DNA of 64,000 nucleotides from Hedera helix (taxonomy: Eukaryota; Streptophyta; Magnoliopsida; Apiales; Araliaceae), in contig OX359275.1 in assembly GCA_947179155.2 (NCBI GenBank), positions 35,835,308 to 35,899,307 on the forward strand, given 5' to 3'. Below the pieces are notes generated by a model. That model saw nothing but the letters and a program-made list of their open reading frames with translations. It did not search any database and had not been told where the DNA came from. This document shows positions 39,194 to 49,733 of the stretch, in pieces. Both the position numbers and the translations under genes were made by a program. Every line of letters begins with the position of its first letter. Within the stretch, counting starts at the first letter, position 1.

Positions 39194-40357
39194 TTTGGGT
39201 GATTTTTTTTTTTCCAGAGGAAAACAAGAGATCTATTATCAAGGATTTGAGAGAAGATGGCTAGTCCTTGTTGCCTTTGATGATAATTGAGTTTAAATGC
39301 ACATCTAAATCTATACGACTACACGAGGAAGAGAAATGATGGTGGGGTTTGGTACACAAAAACAGTTGAGCTCATTGAATGCCAGAAAATGGAGTTAAAA
39401 TAGCTGGTGCCGAAGTATATGCTGCCTTGGTAGATAATGCATGACACCACGTGTATACGTTCCCCCCTTTCTTTCACATGAAATATACGGGTAGTAATAA
39501 TAGAGGGAGTGATTCGCAAGGACTTTTACGTGGAAAAAGAGAATAATACCTGAGATGCCATAGTCAGACTTGACAAGGGCATGCCACAACTCCATTTTAT
39601 ATTCAGGTTTGTACTTCGTACCATTCGAGATGCATTTTAATTTTTTAGAATTAATTCGCAAATTAATTTTAATAGGAATAACTATAATAATTGTGTAAAC
39701 TATATGAAATACTGTTTTGTTTTCAGAACTTAAACGCAATCATATCGATTTCGGAATTTTAGGACATTTCAAAATTAGCTTTAAGAAGATCTATCTATAA
39801 TTTTGTGCATGTATGGGCATGTCTCTGAATTTTACCATCAAGTAGCTTTGATTGTTAATGGCACTTGTTTTTTCTGGTGCCATAAACTCACTGAAGTAGA
39901 TACTATAAAATTGCAAAATGCTCCGCAACATAAATTCAGAGTAGGGTAAACAATAAACAAGAAGCACAACCACTATAAATTATATGGTACAATTCCCACT
40001 AGGCTAAATCTTGTAGTAAAACCATAGCCTAAGAGTGCATGACCATGCTTATATATTAACATATGATTCTACAAACCACCCTAGACTTGGAAACGTCGCT
40101 AACAATTTTAAAGAAGAAAATCAAGGGCAATAAAATGTCATCACTCATCGATGCAACACTTCCGCAGAAAGATCACATTAGATGGATCATCTGAATAGAG
40201 AAATGTATAGAAGTCAAACAGCAACCTCCAACTCCCATATCAAAAAACATACAAGGCAAGTTGCAGCCAGAAGAAATGACTTTTTAGCTTGTTAATAACG
40301 AATAAAAAAGAATTTCACTCGCTAACCAAAAATATCCAAAGGCACGGAATAAGCAAC
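39194..40357. other. Spacer: small-gene promoter and RGLG 3' UTR
   Basis: It holds the upstream region of the 128-residue gene (left) and the 3' UTR of RGLG (right, minus strand). The open frames on the minus strand (39319-39973) lack family resemblance and are probably chance. Confidence 0.45.
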
Positions 40358-43300
40358 CTAGTAGAGCTTTATTCTAGTTTCAATTTGACTCCTGCAAATG
40401 GGGCACAACTGGAGATCTTGTCCACACCCGCAACATATCTGCCAAAAAGAAATTTTTAAATCATAAAAGTTAACATCTCAACATATGATAATGAACTCCG
40501 AGTCTTGAAATAGATCAGAAATTTACCCGATGCCCACAACCAAAAGCCATGTCCTTTGAGTTGCTTAGGCAAATAGGACAAACCTGTGCAAATACATGAA
40601 AAGTATAAGTACCACCTACACTAAGGCACATGCACATATAGGCTCCTAAACAACAAAGCTATGCAGAAAAATGGCAGAGTACAAACACGCAACACAACTT
40701 CATTATCAGCAAGCAATATATAGAATTACTGATTAGAGGTTAAAATAGCTTACCATGTTATCAAAGGTAGAGCTTGTAACAGGTGGTGCTGTGCTAACAG
40801 AACTACTATAAGCATTATAAGGAGGCGAGCTCGGCTTGAAACTAGTTAAACGTGAAGGTTTAGAGTTGCTAAAAGATGCTGCACCATATACAGGAGGAGG
40901 GAGGGGAATCCTATTAGGAGAATTCCCTTTTCGACGACTGTGTTCCACCAAAAAGGGTAAAAGGAAATTAAGGCTGATCAACTTTTGTGCCCAGAGGTAA
41001 TAAAGCATAAAAACAATGTAAAATGTAACAATCAATTACCCCAATATATCGAGCTCTATGGTAGCTTTATACTGGGATGGAATTTCCATCAAAGCTGACA
41101 GAGCAAATTCAGTCTCTTTCCGAGACGTGGAAAGCCTCTTCGACATAATTTCCGTAAAATTGACAAACTACAAGAGAAAAAGAGAAATTCATCCAACTTA
41201 CGCATTCCAAACAATAATATGCAGTAACATATAAAAGGAAGGCACCGGCAATTAAGGCCACATAGACGCAAAAGCCACTATAACATACCTGAAAATTATC
41301 AAAGGCCCGAGCAGGGATGTTATCATCAAATTCCCTCATCATATCCCAGGGTCCATCTCCCACTCCAACTAATATAATAGAGAGGGGAAGCTCGCTGAAA
41401 AGTAATATAGATATATATAAAATAAGGTTCAACAATTGCTTCAAAAGTTTTCTGGCTGATTTTTGGAGAAAATAAGTTGTTGCACCCAAGTACCTTGCTT
41501 TGACAATTGCTTCAACAGTTTTCTGTTCCTGTGGACTCAATTGACCATGCTCAGTATCAACGCTTCTTGTGACCTGCAGTGATATACGAATTCGCCAATG
41601 TAACACACACACACAAAAAAAAAAACTAGCATGCTACTGCAGTGACTTACGAATTCAAGCCATCAATTTGGGTATAATAGCAAGGTTAGAGGATAAGTAG
41701 AATAAAAGCTATTGCTACATCCTCTACTGTGTCTTAAGTCAGTTAATATATGATAAGTATTCCACAAGAAAAATAGTATAGTATCTTTCTAACAAAGTAA
41801 CAAATTTGCTTTCATAATTCTGCTATTTAAAAAGAACCAAAAAAATGAGCTACCTATGCTACTCAATACTATCAACTAGTCAACTCTCAACTAGATTTCT
41901 CCTATTCAATAAAAACTTGCATAAATTAACATTTTCCATAACATACAGAGGCCTTGCAGGCTACCCAGTATCTGCAGTATATGCACCAAAGATAATATAC
42001 CTGTCCATCTGCAATAATTACCAATACGTGATACTGGCCACCACTTTGCTCAACAATTGTCATGGCCATTTCAATGACAGGATCAAATGATGTTGGTCCT
42101 GCAGAAAAACAATGATGAAAGTTCAATTTTCCAGGAACAGTGACAACTTAAGAGTGTAAAGCAGCAACAAGACAATGGCTGAATAGGCTTCAAACCTGCA
42201 AGCCGTAGACGAGGGACAATTTCCTTGTACCGGCTCAACACTTCTTCAAATCCATTACAAAATCTATCATCTTCTGGATAAAAACTAAAGACATCTTGAT
42301 CATGTGTCGATGCTGTCAAAATTCAAAGAACACAGAAATACTCAGATAAGTCAGATTCAATATTGCAATACTGATTCTATATGTGCTTAATATTGAAGCA
42401 TTAGCAAATAGAAAGATACCATCGCCAAATCCAAAACAGGGGATCAAGTTATCCTCATCAAAAGCTGCTAAGGTTTTCCCAATAATAGTTATTGCTTGTT
42501 CATAGGGATTTAAGCCATCTCCTCCTATGTGATGTAAACTTCGTCTGTTGAATGATTTTGCACCTGAATTTAACAAAGTCGGCATGTGATTACCTAACTC
42601 ATAAATCATAATACTAACTTAATTATTCAGACAAGGTATGTAGACTTAACCTGTCCACTCATTGCTTTTAGTGAAATCAATACCAACAATGAGATTAGAA
42701 GACTCCAGGCCAGCACGCGCAAGTGCCTCGGTTACCTTCAAATAAAGTAATGGTTATTCATTGCTTATACTGTGATTTGTGATACTCATTGAAGCCAACA
42801 CCATAAAAATAACATGGACAAAATTATTACCAAATACCAATTGGATCAAGATATAGTTATCATAAATAATACTTAAGAACAGTACACCGTGATTTCCAGA
42901 ACAAAGGAACTAGCCACTAGGCCCACTAATGTAAGAACGTGAAGTCCAACCACTGATTGTCAAATTATCAACGGTTGCCAACGTTCACCTATACATAATA
43001 CATATATAGAGATAACCAATTAACTAAAGGTAAAGTACAATAAGAATTAGGACAAAAGAGATACCGCACATAAAAATACATTTAAGACCAAAACATGGCA
43101 GCTAAATTCTCACTATATCAAGTTTTTTCAAATTCTTCATGAGCAATTTCATTAATAGGTACCTCCTCTAGTGAATTGTAATTATCGGCAATCCTTGAAT
43201 ACCTCCTGTCAAGCCTCCTCTGCGGTTCATGGGCCCGACCACCATAGTTTTGAGGCGGTGGTGGTGGATTATAGGGTTGCTGGTTGTAGGCAGGATAAGG

Positions 43301-43444
43301 ATAAGCCTCTGGGGGAGCATAATTCTGATTATTTTGAGGATAAGTTGATTGATAATAATCGTTCTGATTCCATGAAGTCGAAGAAGTAGACCTTATGGTC
43401 GAAGGCTGCCTGTTGCTCTGCTTTTTTGAACTCCTTCCCCCCAT
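40358..43444 (-). CDS. RGLG: RGLG copine/VWA-RING E3 ubiquitin ligase
   Basis: Exons (minus) 43444-43163, 42735-42651, 42563-42420, 42312-42196, 42098-42001, 41573-41494, 41394-41289, 41167-41040, 40937-40754, 40583-40527 and 40438-40358 join to 453 residues. I chose the second of two adjacent ATGs because it yields MGGRSSKK, an N-myristoylation consensus that RGLG proteins use at the plasma membrane; the first ATG (43447) would mask it. Residues ~10-70 are Pro, Tyr, Gln and Asn rich. The copine/VWA domain spans ~95-350 with the metal-site motif GIDFTKSNEW and conserved FGFGDAST and IIADGQVTRSVDTE. A Ser/Pro-rich linker follows. The C-terminal C3HC4 RING (from 410: CPICLSN, FGCGH, LCPICR) ends in IKLY. 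The family makes K63-linked ubiquitin chains in auxin and stress signalling. Confidence 0.93.
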
Positions 43445-44200
43445 CAATTCAGTTATCTACAAAAATCTTAACAAACCCAATACACCTTCTTCACAACCAA
43501 TTCTGGAAAATAAAATATTACAAAATACAACTTGAATACAGATTTGACAGCCTAAGAGGAAATAAATAGAAAATAAATACAGATTTGACTTCCAAATTCA
43601 AATCAACGTGTATAGAAGAACTTATGACATGGGCGAAATATTCAATGAAATACCACTAGCCGTATTAAGAAATAAGACGGCTTCAGACGGAAGAGTGGTA
43701 AAACGTAAACGCTTCACCGACCTAATAGTTTCGTCAGAAATTGCGGAGGAAAGTGAGAGAGAGAAATAACTAGAGCAATTATTATTTCTTGCAAAAATAC
43801 ACAGGGTCAGGATGAGATATATCCACACACGGCATTTATTTATTCATAAATGGGATATCGAAAATAAACGAAAGAAACGTGAACCAAACAAAGATAATTA
43901 CTTTGCAAGTAAGGAACGGTCAAACCCAAAGCCCTAATGAACTCCTAAAATCCCCTAATTTTCCGGCGAAATCTAACACAACATCACTAAAACTAAGCCA
44001 CATTGCTCAAAGATCTAGCTACCGTTTTACTCTTTAAATCCTAACCCCTAGAAACCCCATTTTTTAGAATAAATAATTGGAAGGGACAAGGAAAGACAAA
44101 CCTGTGTGTTAAAGAAAGATTCTCTTCTGCATTTTTCCCGTGAATGCGCAGTTGTTCAAGGAGCAGAATTTCAATGGCGGATCGAGTTATGTTTAAAAAT
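43445..44200 (-). other. RGLG leader exon and leader intron (inferred)
   Basis: A TTTTTGTAG acceptor lies 12 bases upstream of the start (exon edge 43456). A donor ACACAG|GTTTGTC lies at 44101/44102, placing an untranslated first exon from 44102 upward. No other gene is seen between 43457 and 44101. Confidence 0.4.
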
Positions 44201-44449
44201 TATGGCAGAAAAAAGTAGCCCTGCCCAATCAGGTGATCACATGGAAGTTTCGCTTTGGATGATTAGAGGGAGAACAAAAGTGCCTTTTTTAGTGGGAAAT
44301 TATTTAAGATGGCCCAGCATGTGACTTTTAACTTTTCTTTAATCCTACGTTTTATATTAGAGGAATGAAAGTATAAATAAAATGATTTATTTTTATATAT
44401 AAAAAAATTATATTAAATTATTTTATTAAAATAAAATGATTTAAAAATA

Positions 44450-45545
44450 AATTAAATTTTATTTTTTTATTTTGAGGAATGAACTATTAATTTTTTTAAT
44501 TAAGTGATTAAATTTTTTATTTTTTTATTTTAGGGATTATCTTTTTAATTTTTTTGATTTCGTCTAATTGATAGTTATATGTTTGTTCAATTTTTTTTTT
44601 TATTGAATGAAATTATGTACTTCCTCCGTTCCAAATTAAAAAATTATTATTGATTTTTGAAAGTTAATTTAAAATATTTTTAATCTCAAAATTGATAAAA
44701 ATATATTAAAAATTATGAAATAACAAGATTTTAATTAATAATACATTTTAAATATTCATCATTGTGTTGATTATTGATACTTTTAAAATTTTATAATAAT
44801 AATTTTAGATAATTTTATAATTAAATATTTATTAATTTTTTAAAATAAATTTAAGACATTACAAATTGGGCTTAAAAAAATCATCAATAGATAAATATTT
44901 AAAATATATAAAAATTATGAAATTTTAAGCGAGGCACAGAGTCGATGTCGTGAAACTCGGAAAGATGCTGGACTTCGAAGCAAGTCACATAGTTATTGAA
45001 TGGTTGCTGAATTCAAAGGACGGTTTGGTTACTACTTGTGCTTTTTAAGTTCAATTTGTAATGTTTTAAATTTAATTTAAAAAATTAATAAATATATAAT
45101 TATAAAATTATTTAAAATTATCATTACAAGATTTTAAAAATATCAATAATTATATAATGATAAATATTTAAAATATATAATGTACTATTAATTAAAACCT
45201 TGTTATTTCATAATTTTTAATATATTTTATCAATTTTGAGATTAAAAATATTTTAAATTAACTTACAAAAGTCAATAATAATTTTTTAATTTGGGACGGA
45301 GAAAGTACATAATTTCACTCAATAAAAAAAACAAATTGAACAAACACATAACTATCAATTAGACGTAATTAAAAAAATTCGAGAAGATAATCTCTAAAGT
45401 AAAAAAAAAAATTAAAAATTTAATCTTCTAATTGAAAAGACTAATAAGACGATTCCCAAAATATAAAAAATTAAATGTTTAATCACTTAATTGAAAAAAT
45501 TGAGAGTTAAATCTATAAAATAGAAAAACGTTAAAAGTTCAGGGT
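44450..45545. repeat. Large imperfect foldback (inverted repeat)
   Basis: The left arm (about 44450-44880) and the right arm (about 45050-45545) are inverted copies; for example CGTCTAATTGATAGTTAT at left matches the complement of ATAACTATCAATTAGACG at right. The loop (about 44900-45040) is less AT-rich (GCGAGGCACAGAGTCGATG). A transcript across it would form a long hairpin. Confidence 0.8.
44618..45307. mobile_element. Stowaway-like element at the core of the foldback
   Basis: TACTTCCTCCGTTCCAAATT starts it and its complement ends at AATTTGGGACGGAGAAAGTA, with TA on both sides. The inverted repeats continue outside these ends, so the foldback is larger than the MITE itself. Confidence 0.55.
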
Positions 45546-46710
45546 ATTAATTTATATTTAGGCCAAATGAAATTGATTATTCTCATTCTTCCTAAATTTA
45601 TGAATTTTCTTTAAAGGTATAGAATAACTCATTTAAGTTATAATAAAATGAATTATTCCACTCATTTTTCTATTACATTTATTAATTTATTTCATTTTTT
45701 CGATCTAAACGTAATATTATATTATATTTTAATTATTATAAAATAAAGTTAAATATAATTTTTTTTGTCAAATTTTATTTTTTAATAACTAAAATATATT
45801 TTATATTTAATTTTTATTAACTTATATCTTTCCTTCCATAGTTCCGTTCAACGTTTGTTTCCGCAATAAGAAATGACGTGGAGAAAAAAAAAGAAAAACG
45901 TATGCTCTACGAGTGTCTAATTTTCATGTAGGATGATGATGACATGCGTGCATTATAACATTAACATATTAAAATATGCCAAATTGTAATGGAGTATTGT
46001 ATTAGAATTAATTAATTAATTAATTAATAATAATAAATAAATGCCAACTTGTTCTATTATTTTAACAATAAATATAAAAAATAAAATAACTCTTATGTTC
46101 TAAAGTTAAATATATAATTTAACTTGTTAAATCAAACGACAATATATTAAATTTTAAAATTAATATAATGTACAAAAGTTAAAATAAAATAAGTTTTATA
46201 ATTAATAATTTTTTGTTATGTGCTATATAATTATAATAATTAAGATTAAATAAATTTAATTTTAATATATTATCATTTAATTTAAAAAATTAAATTATAT
46301 TTTTAATTTGAGAAGGAAGAGAGTAATTACAAGTCGTATTACTTTCTCATCACGTCTCCGATAATTAGGTAGTGTAGACTTGAATGATTGATGATCTTTT
46401 ATTCCATTGGAAAGTTTTTTTTTATGTTTTTTTTTTTATAGTTTTCATCATCACTTAGAAATTTTATAGTTGAATTGGTATATCGAATCAATTAGTCGAT
46501 TCGATATTGATTTTTATCGAATATATTAATTATTATTATTATTATTAAATTAATTATAATAATTAATAATAAATAAAAAAATTAAAATTTGGTATAATCG
46601 ATACTGTTCTATATTTATTGAACTACTAAAACTTCAAACTGGTTAGACCGGTATATCTATAATAACGAATTATTTGCCAACTCCTAATCACTGCCTCCAC
46701 TTAAAACTAA
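45546..46710. other. AT-rich intergenic DNA
   Basis: No coding sequence is seen. About 45570-45715 resembles the Tourist-like family at 17378 in decayed form (AGAATAACTCATTTAAGTTA, ATTTCATTTTTTCGATCTAA). The rest is short A/T runs including (TAAT)n near 46010. Confidence 0.5.
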
Positions 46711-46859
46711 TACTCTCTCCACTTCGATTTATAAGATTAATATTTTTTTTAAATTAATTTGAAATATTTTTAAATTTAAAATTAACATAAATTTATTTTA
46801 ATTTTAAAAATATTAAATCTTATAACTTGTAATATTTTTAAGGATATTTTGATATTCAT

Positions 46860-48505
46860 TGTAGACACCCAAATTTTGCACTTTTGGACTAACCCTGGCA
46901 GGAGGGTAAAATCGTCATTTGACCCGACACGCGGAAAAGAAGGTGGACCCCAACACCATGCCACCCCAGCGATTTACGGTCAAAGCCGCCACCACGGACA
47001 ACGAGCATCCGGTCACTTGAGGCAAGGCGAACAGTTGACCCAGAAAAGCCTGAGCCGACCACAAAAGACGACTGATGGCCACTCCGCTTACAATGTTCGG
47101 GGGTCTCGCTCCCCGGTGAGCGAGCGGCTGCCCAGCTCCCCGGGGGGGTAGGGGGCAGCGCCCCTTGAAAGACAGGCACAATTGTCAAAAGCTACATCAA
47201 GTCGCAGCCCGCCGAACTAGCCTCCCAGAACAATATGGCACGTTTCCCAGGGATTTCCGGATTGCAAAAATACAGCCTTCCAAAACAATACCGCAGAAAT
47301 TGGCGAATTAAGACCGCGTGGCACGGAAATCGAGAAAAGCAAGCCAGACAGCCGCGGATGCATCTGCGGCCAAACGATTTTCGAGGTTTCGCACGGCTCG
47401 AGGGCGGCACACGACAGCCGAGGTTCGGCGCGGGCGGCCAGCGAAGTCAGCCGCAGATGCACCTGCGGCCAGCCGCAGTTGCACCTGCGGCTGCCTTCGA
47501 AACTCTATTAAGCGTCCAAATCTGCGTCCGAGAAGAAGAGGGAGGAGGAAAAGAAAGAAATAGAGAGAGAAAATGGCGAGAAGGAGATAGAGAAACCCAC
47601 GGGTTTGAGAGAAAAAAGGGAGGATTCTTCATCTTTTGTTCAATCTTCACTCTATATTGTAGCCTATTTTGATTTCCAAGTGTTAAGGCTTCCATTTCAT
47701 CGTTTGAAACGTGAGAAAATCTGAATTTATTGCGTTGTTGGTTTTAATCTAGTTAGATCTAGTTTTCATTTCATCTTATTGTTTAAGTTGTTATAGATCT
47801 AATATTTGTGTATTTGTTGGGTGGATCTACTGTTAGATCCGAAAATATTTGGTGCATTGCTATTTTATATAGTTTGATTTTGTATATGTTGAAGTTAGAT
47901 CCGATGTAGTCGATATATGTTTGGATCTATGGATTAGGGATGGTTAGAGAGAATTTATTGCGGATGGAATCTCCTCCTAACCTCCCGATGATATCCTTTT
48001 AGTTTATTTTATAGTTTTAACGTATGTAGCAATGGCGATGTATTTGTATTGTAAATATGTAAAATTTTGGGCCTTAAAGCGATGTCGGATCGAAAATCGG
48101 GTTTAAGGCCCCGTGATAGTGAAATGTGCGATTGTGGGCGTTTGGGGTTATTTAGAGGGCTCACATGCCCGTGAATAGCCTCAACGCTATTTTAAATGCT
48201 TGATTTTCCTTTTAACGCGAGAAAATGATTTTGGAACAAATGATAAAGCTTTGCATAAAATCAAGCAAATTAGGATATTAGATCGTCCGTAGGCTAAATA
48301 AAATTGTAAGTGTCGGATGAGCTCTATTCCTATTTGACGAAGGGTTTGAAAATATGTTTTACAAAATATCACCGGTTTTATTATCGAAACAAAAAAGCAA
48401 TAAAAATGAACTTTTCGATTAAGTCAAATCCTTCGTGCATAGGGTTAACGAGATTCTGAAGCACTTTCAAAGTAAAGCATTTCAAACGACATTCATCTAG
48501 GCACG

Positions 48506-48564
<59 letters not shown>

Positions 48565-48940
48565 TTTTAGGATTTAAAAGGATAGGAAAACATCAAGATA
48601 GCGGTAACCGTGTTTCACGGAAGTCGGGGGGTGCCTAACACCTTCCCCTCGCTTAAGCAAGCCCCCGAACTCTATGAATCTCGATTTGCGGACCAATTGA
48701 ATCGGAGTCACATATGAGCCATCACGATTACGAAAACAAAATTCGGATGAGTTGGTACATCCATTTCAAATATACCAACTGGCGACTCTGGTCAATTGGC
48801 TCATAAAAATTCGACATTTCAAAACCCCGTCGACACTAAGCCGACCCTTTTCAAAAATCACATTTAATTCAAAAGGCTAAAAATTGGAAAGGGACATTTT
48901 AATAATAAAAAACGAGACGACGAAAATCCCGGCGTCGACA
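46860..48940 (+). mobile_element. 5' LTR (2081 bp)
   Basis: It runs from TGTAGACACCCAAATTTTGC to CCCGGCGTCGACA. It contains three 18-bp imperfect palindromes (47352, 47451, 47473), an (AC)25 run at 48511-48560 and CG-rich sequence before about 47560. Open frames within it are mirrored exactly in the other LTR and are not genes. Confidence 0.95.
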
Positions 48941-48941
48941 G

Positions 48942-48960
48942 CTGGCGACTCTGCTGGGGA
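48942..48960 (+). other. Primer binding site candidate
   Basis: TGGCGACTCTGCTGGGGAC lies one or two bases after the 5' LTR. A TGG start right after the LTR is the expected form. It is not the initiator-Met site and may match an Arg-type tRNA as in Ogre/Tat elements, but the tRNA was not checked. Confidence 0.6.
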
Positions 48961-49733
48961 CATTAGAGGGCTTAAGCCGCATTTTAAATTTTGATATTTT
49001 TCTATCCTTTAAAAAATCTAAAAATATGTGGTTGCGTTGCTTGCGTTAATTTGTTTTTTGCGTGTATGTGAATGGTGTGATTGCGATTTCTTTTTAAAAG
49101 CTTTACTTTATTAGCATCATATGCATACGGTGAGGGACGATGAATGTATGATGAATGTATGTTGAGCAGTTCCTCCTCCTGAGGCAAACCCGTCGGATGT
49201 GGATTACTGGACTCAAAGGGGTGCTCCCCGACGAGGCTCAGGAAAAGCATCCACTCAGATCCAATCCAATTGAAAGATCGGATTTATTCCCTTCGAGTAT
49301 GTTGCGAAGATCTGGGAACCTTCATGCCGAAAAGCCCGCGAGAGTAACTTAGGGTAGGTCAGCCTCAGATAAACCCGTCACGTGGAAAGTCTCTTCATAC
49401 CCTTTTACACTTTACGCACGTAATATCATACTGTAGTCAATCATTTTGTACTAACCACTTTTGTCCAAATAAAAGTACTAACCTCTGTTTTACAGGGAGA
49501 GCTTGAAGAGCATCATGATTTCACATTGATATACCTTCATCAAAATAAAGGAATACTGACCCTGTTTTTGCAGGAAAAGATTAAAAAACTCCAAAAAAAT
49601 TGTTACATAGATATTCGCTTTAGCATGCATCCACTAATATCACTCCCCGAAACTAAACTCGAGTTCTTTTATCTGCAGGATTGCTCCCCAAACCCGTCTC
49701 CGATCCAAGAAAGCCAGAGAATCAACAGTCGAA
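48961..49733 (+). other. Untranslated leader of the gag-only element
   Basis: No convincing frame. Three acceptor-like sites (TTTTACAG|GG near 49495, TTTTTGCAG|G near 49573, TATCTGCAG|G near 49679) precede gag, so a spliced leader is possible. Confidence 0.4.

Noticed and set aside
46849..47695. Several open frames of 72-145 codons within the left LTR, repeated at 56608-57427
   Set aside because: They are identical pairs in both LTRs, lie in all frames at once, are GC-rich chance frames and resemble no family.
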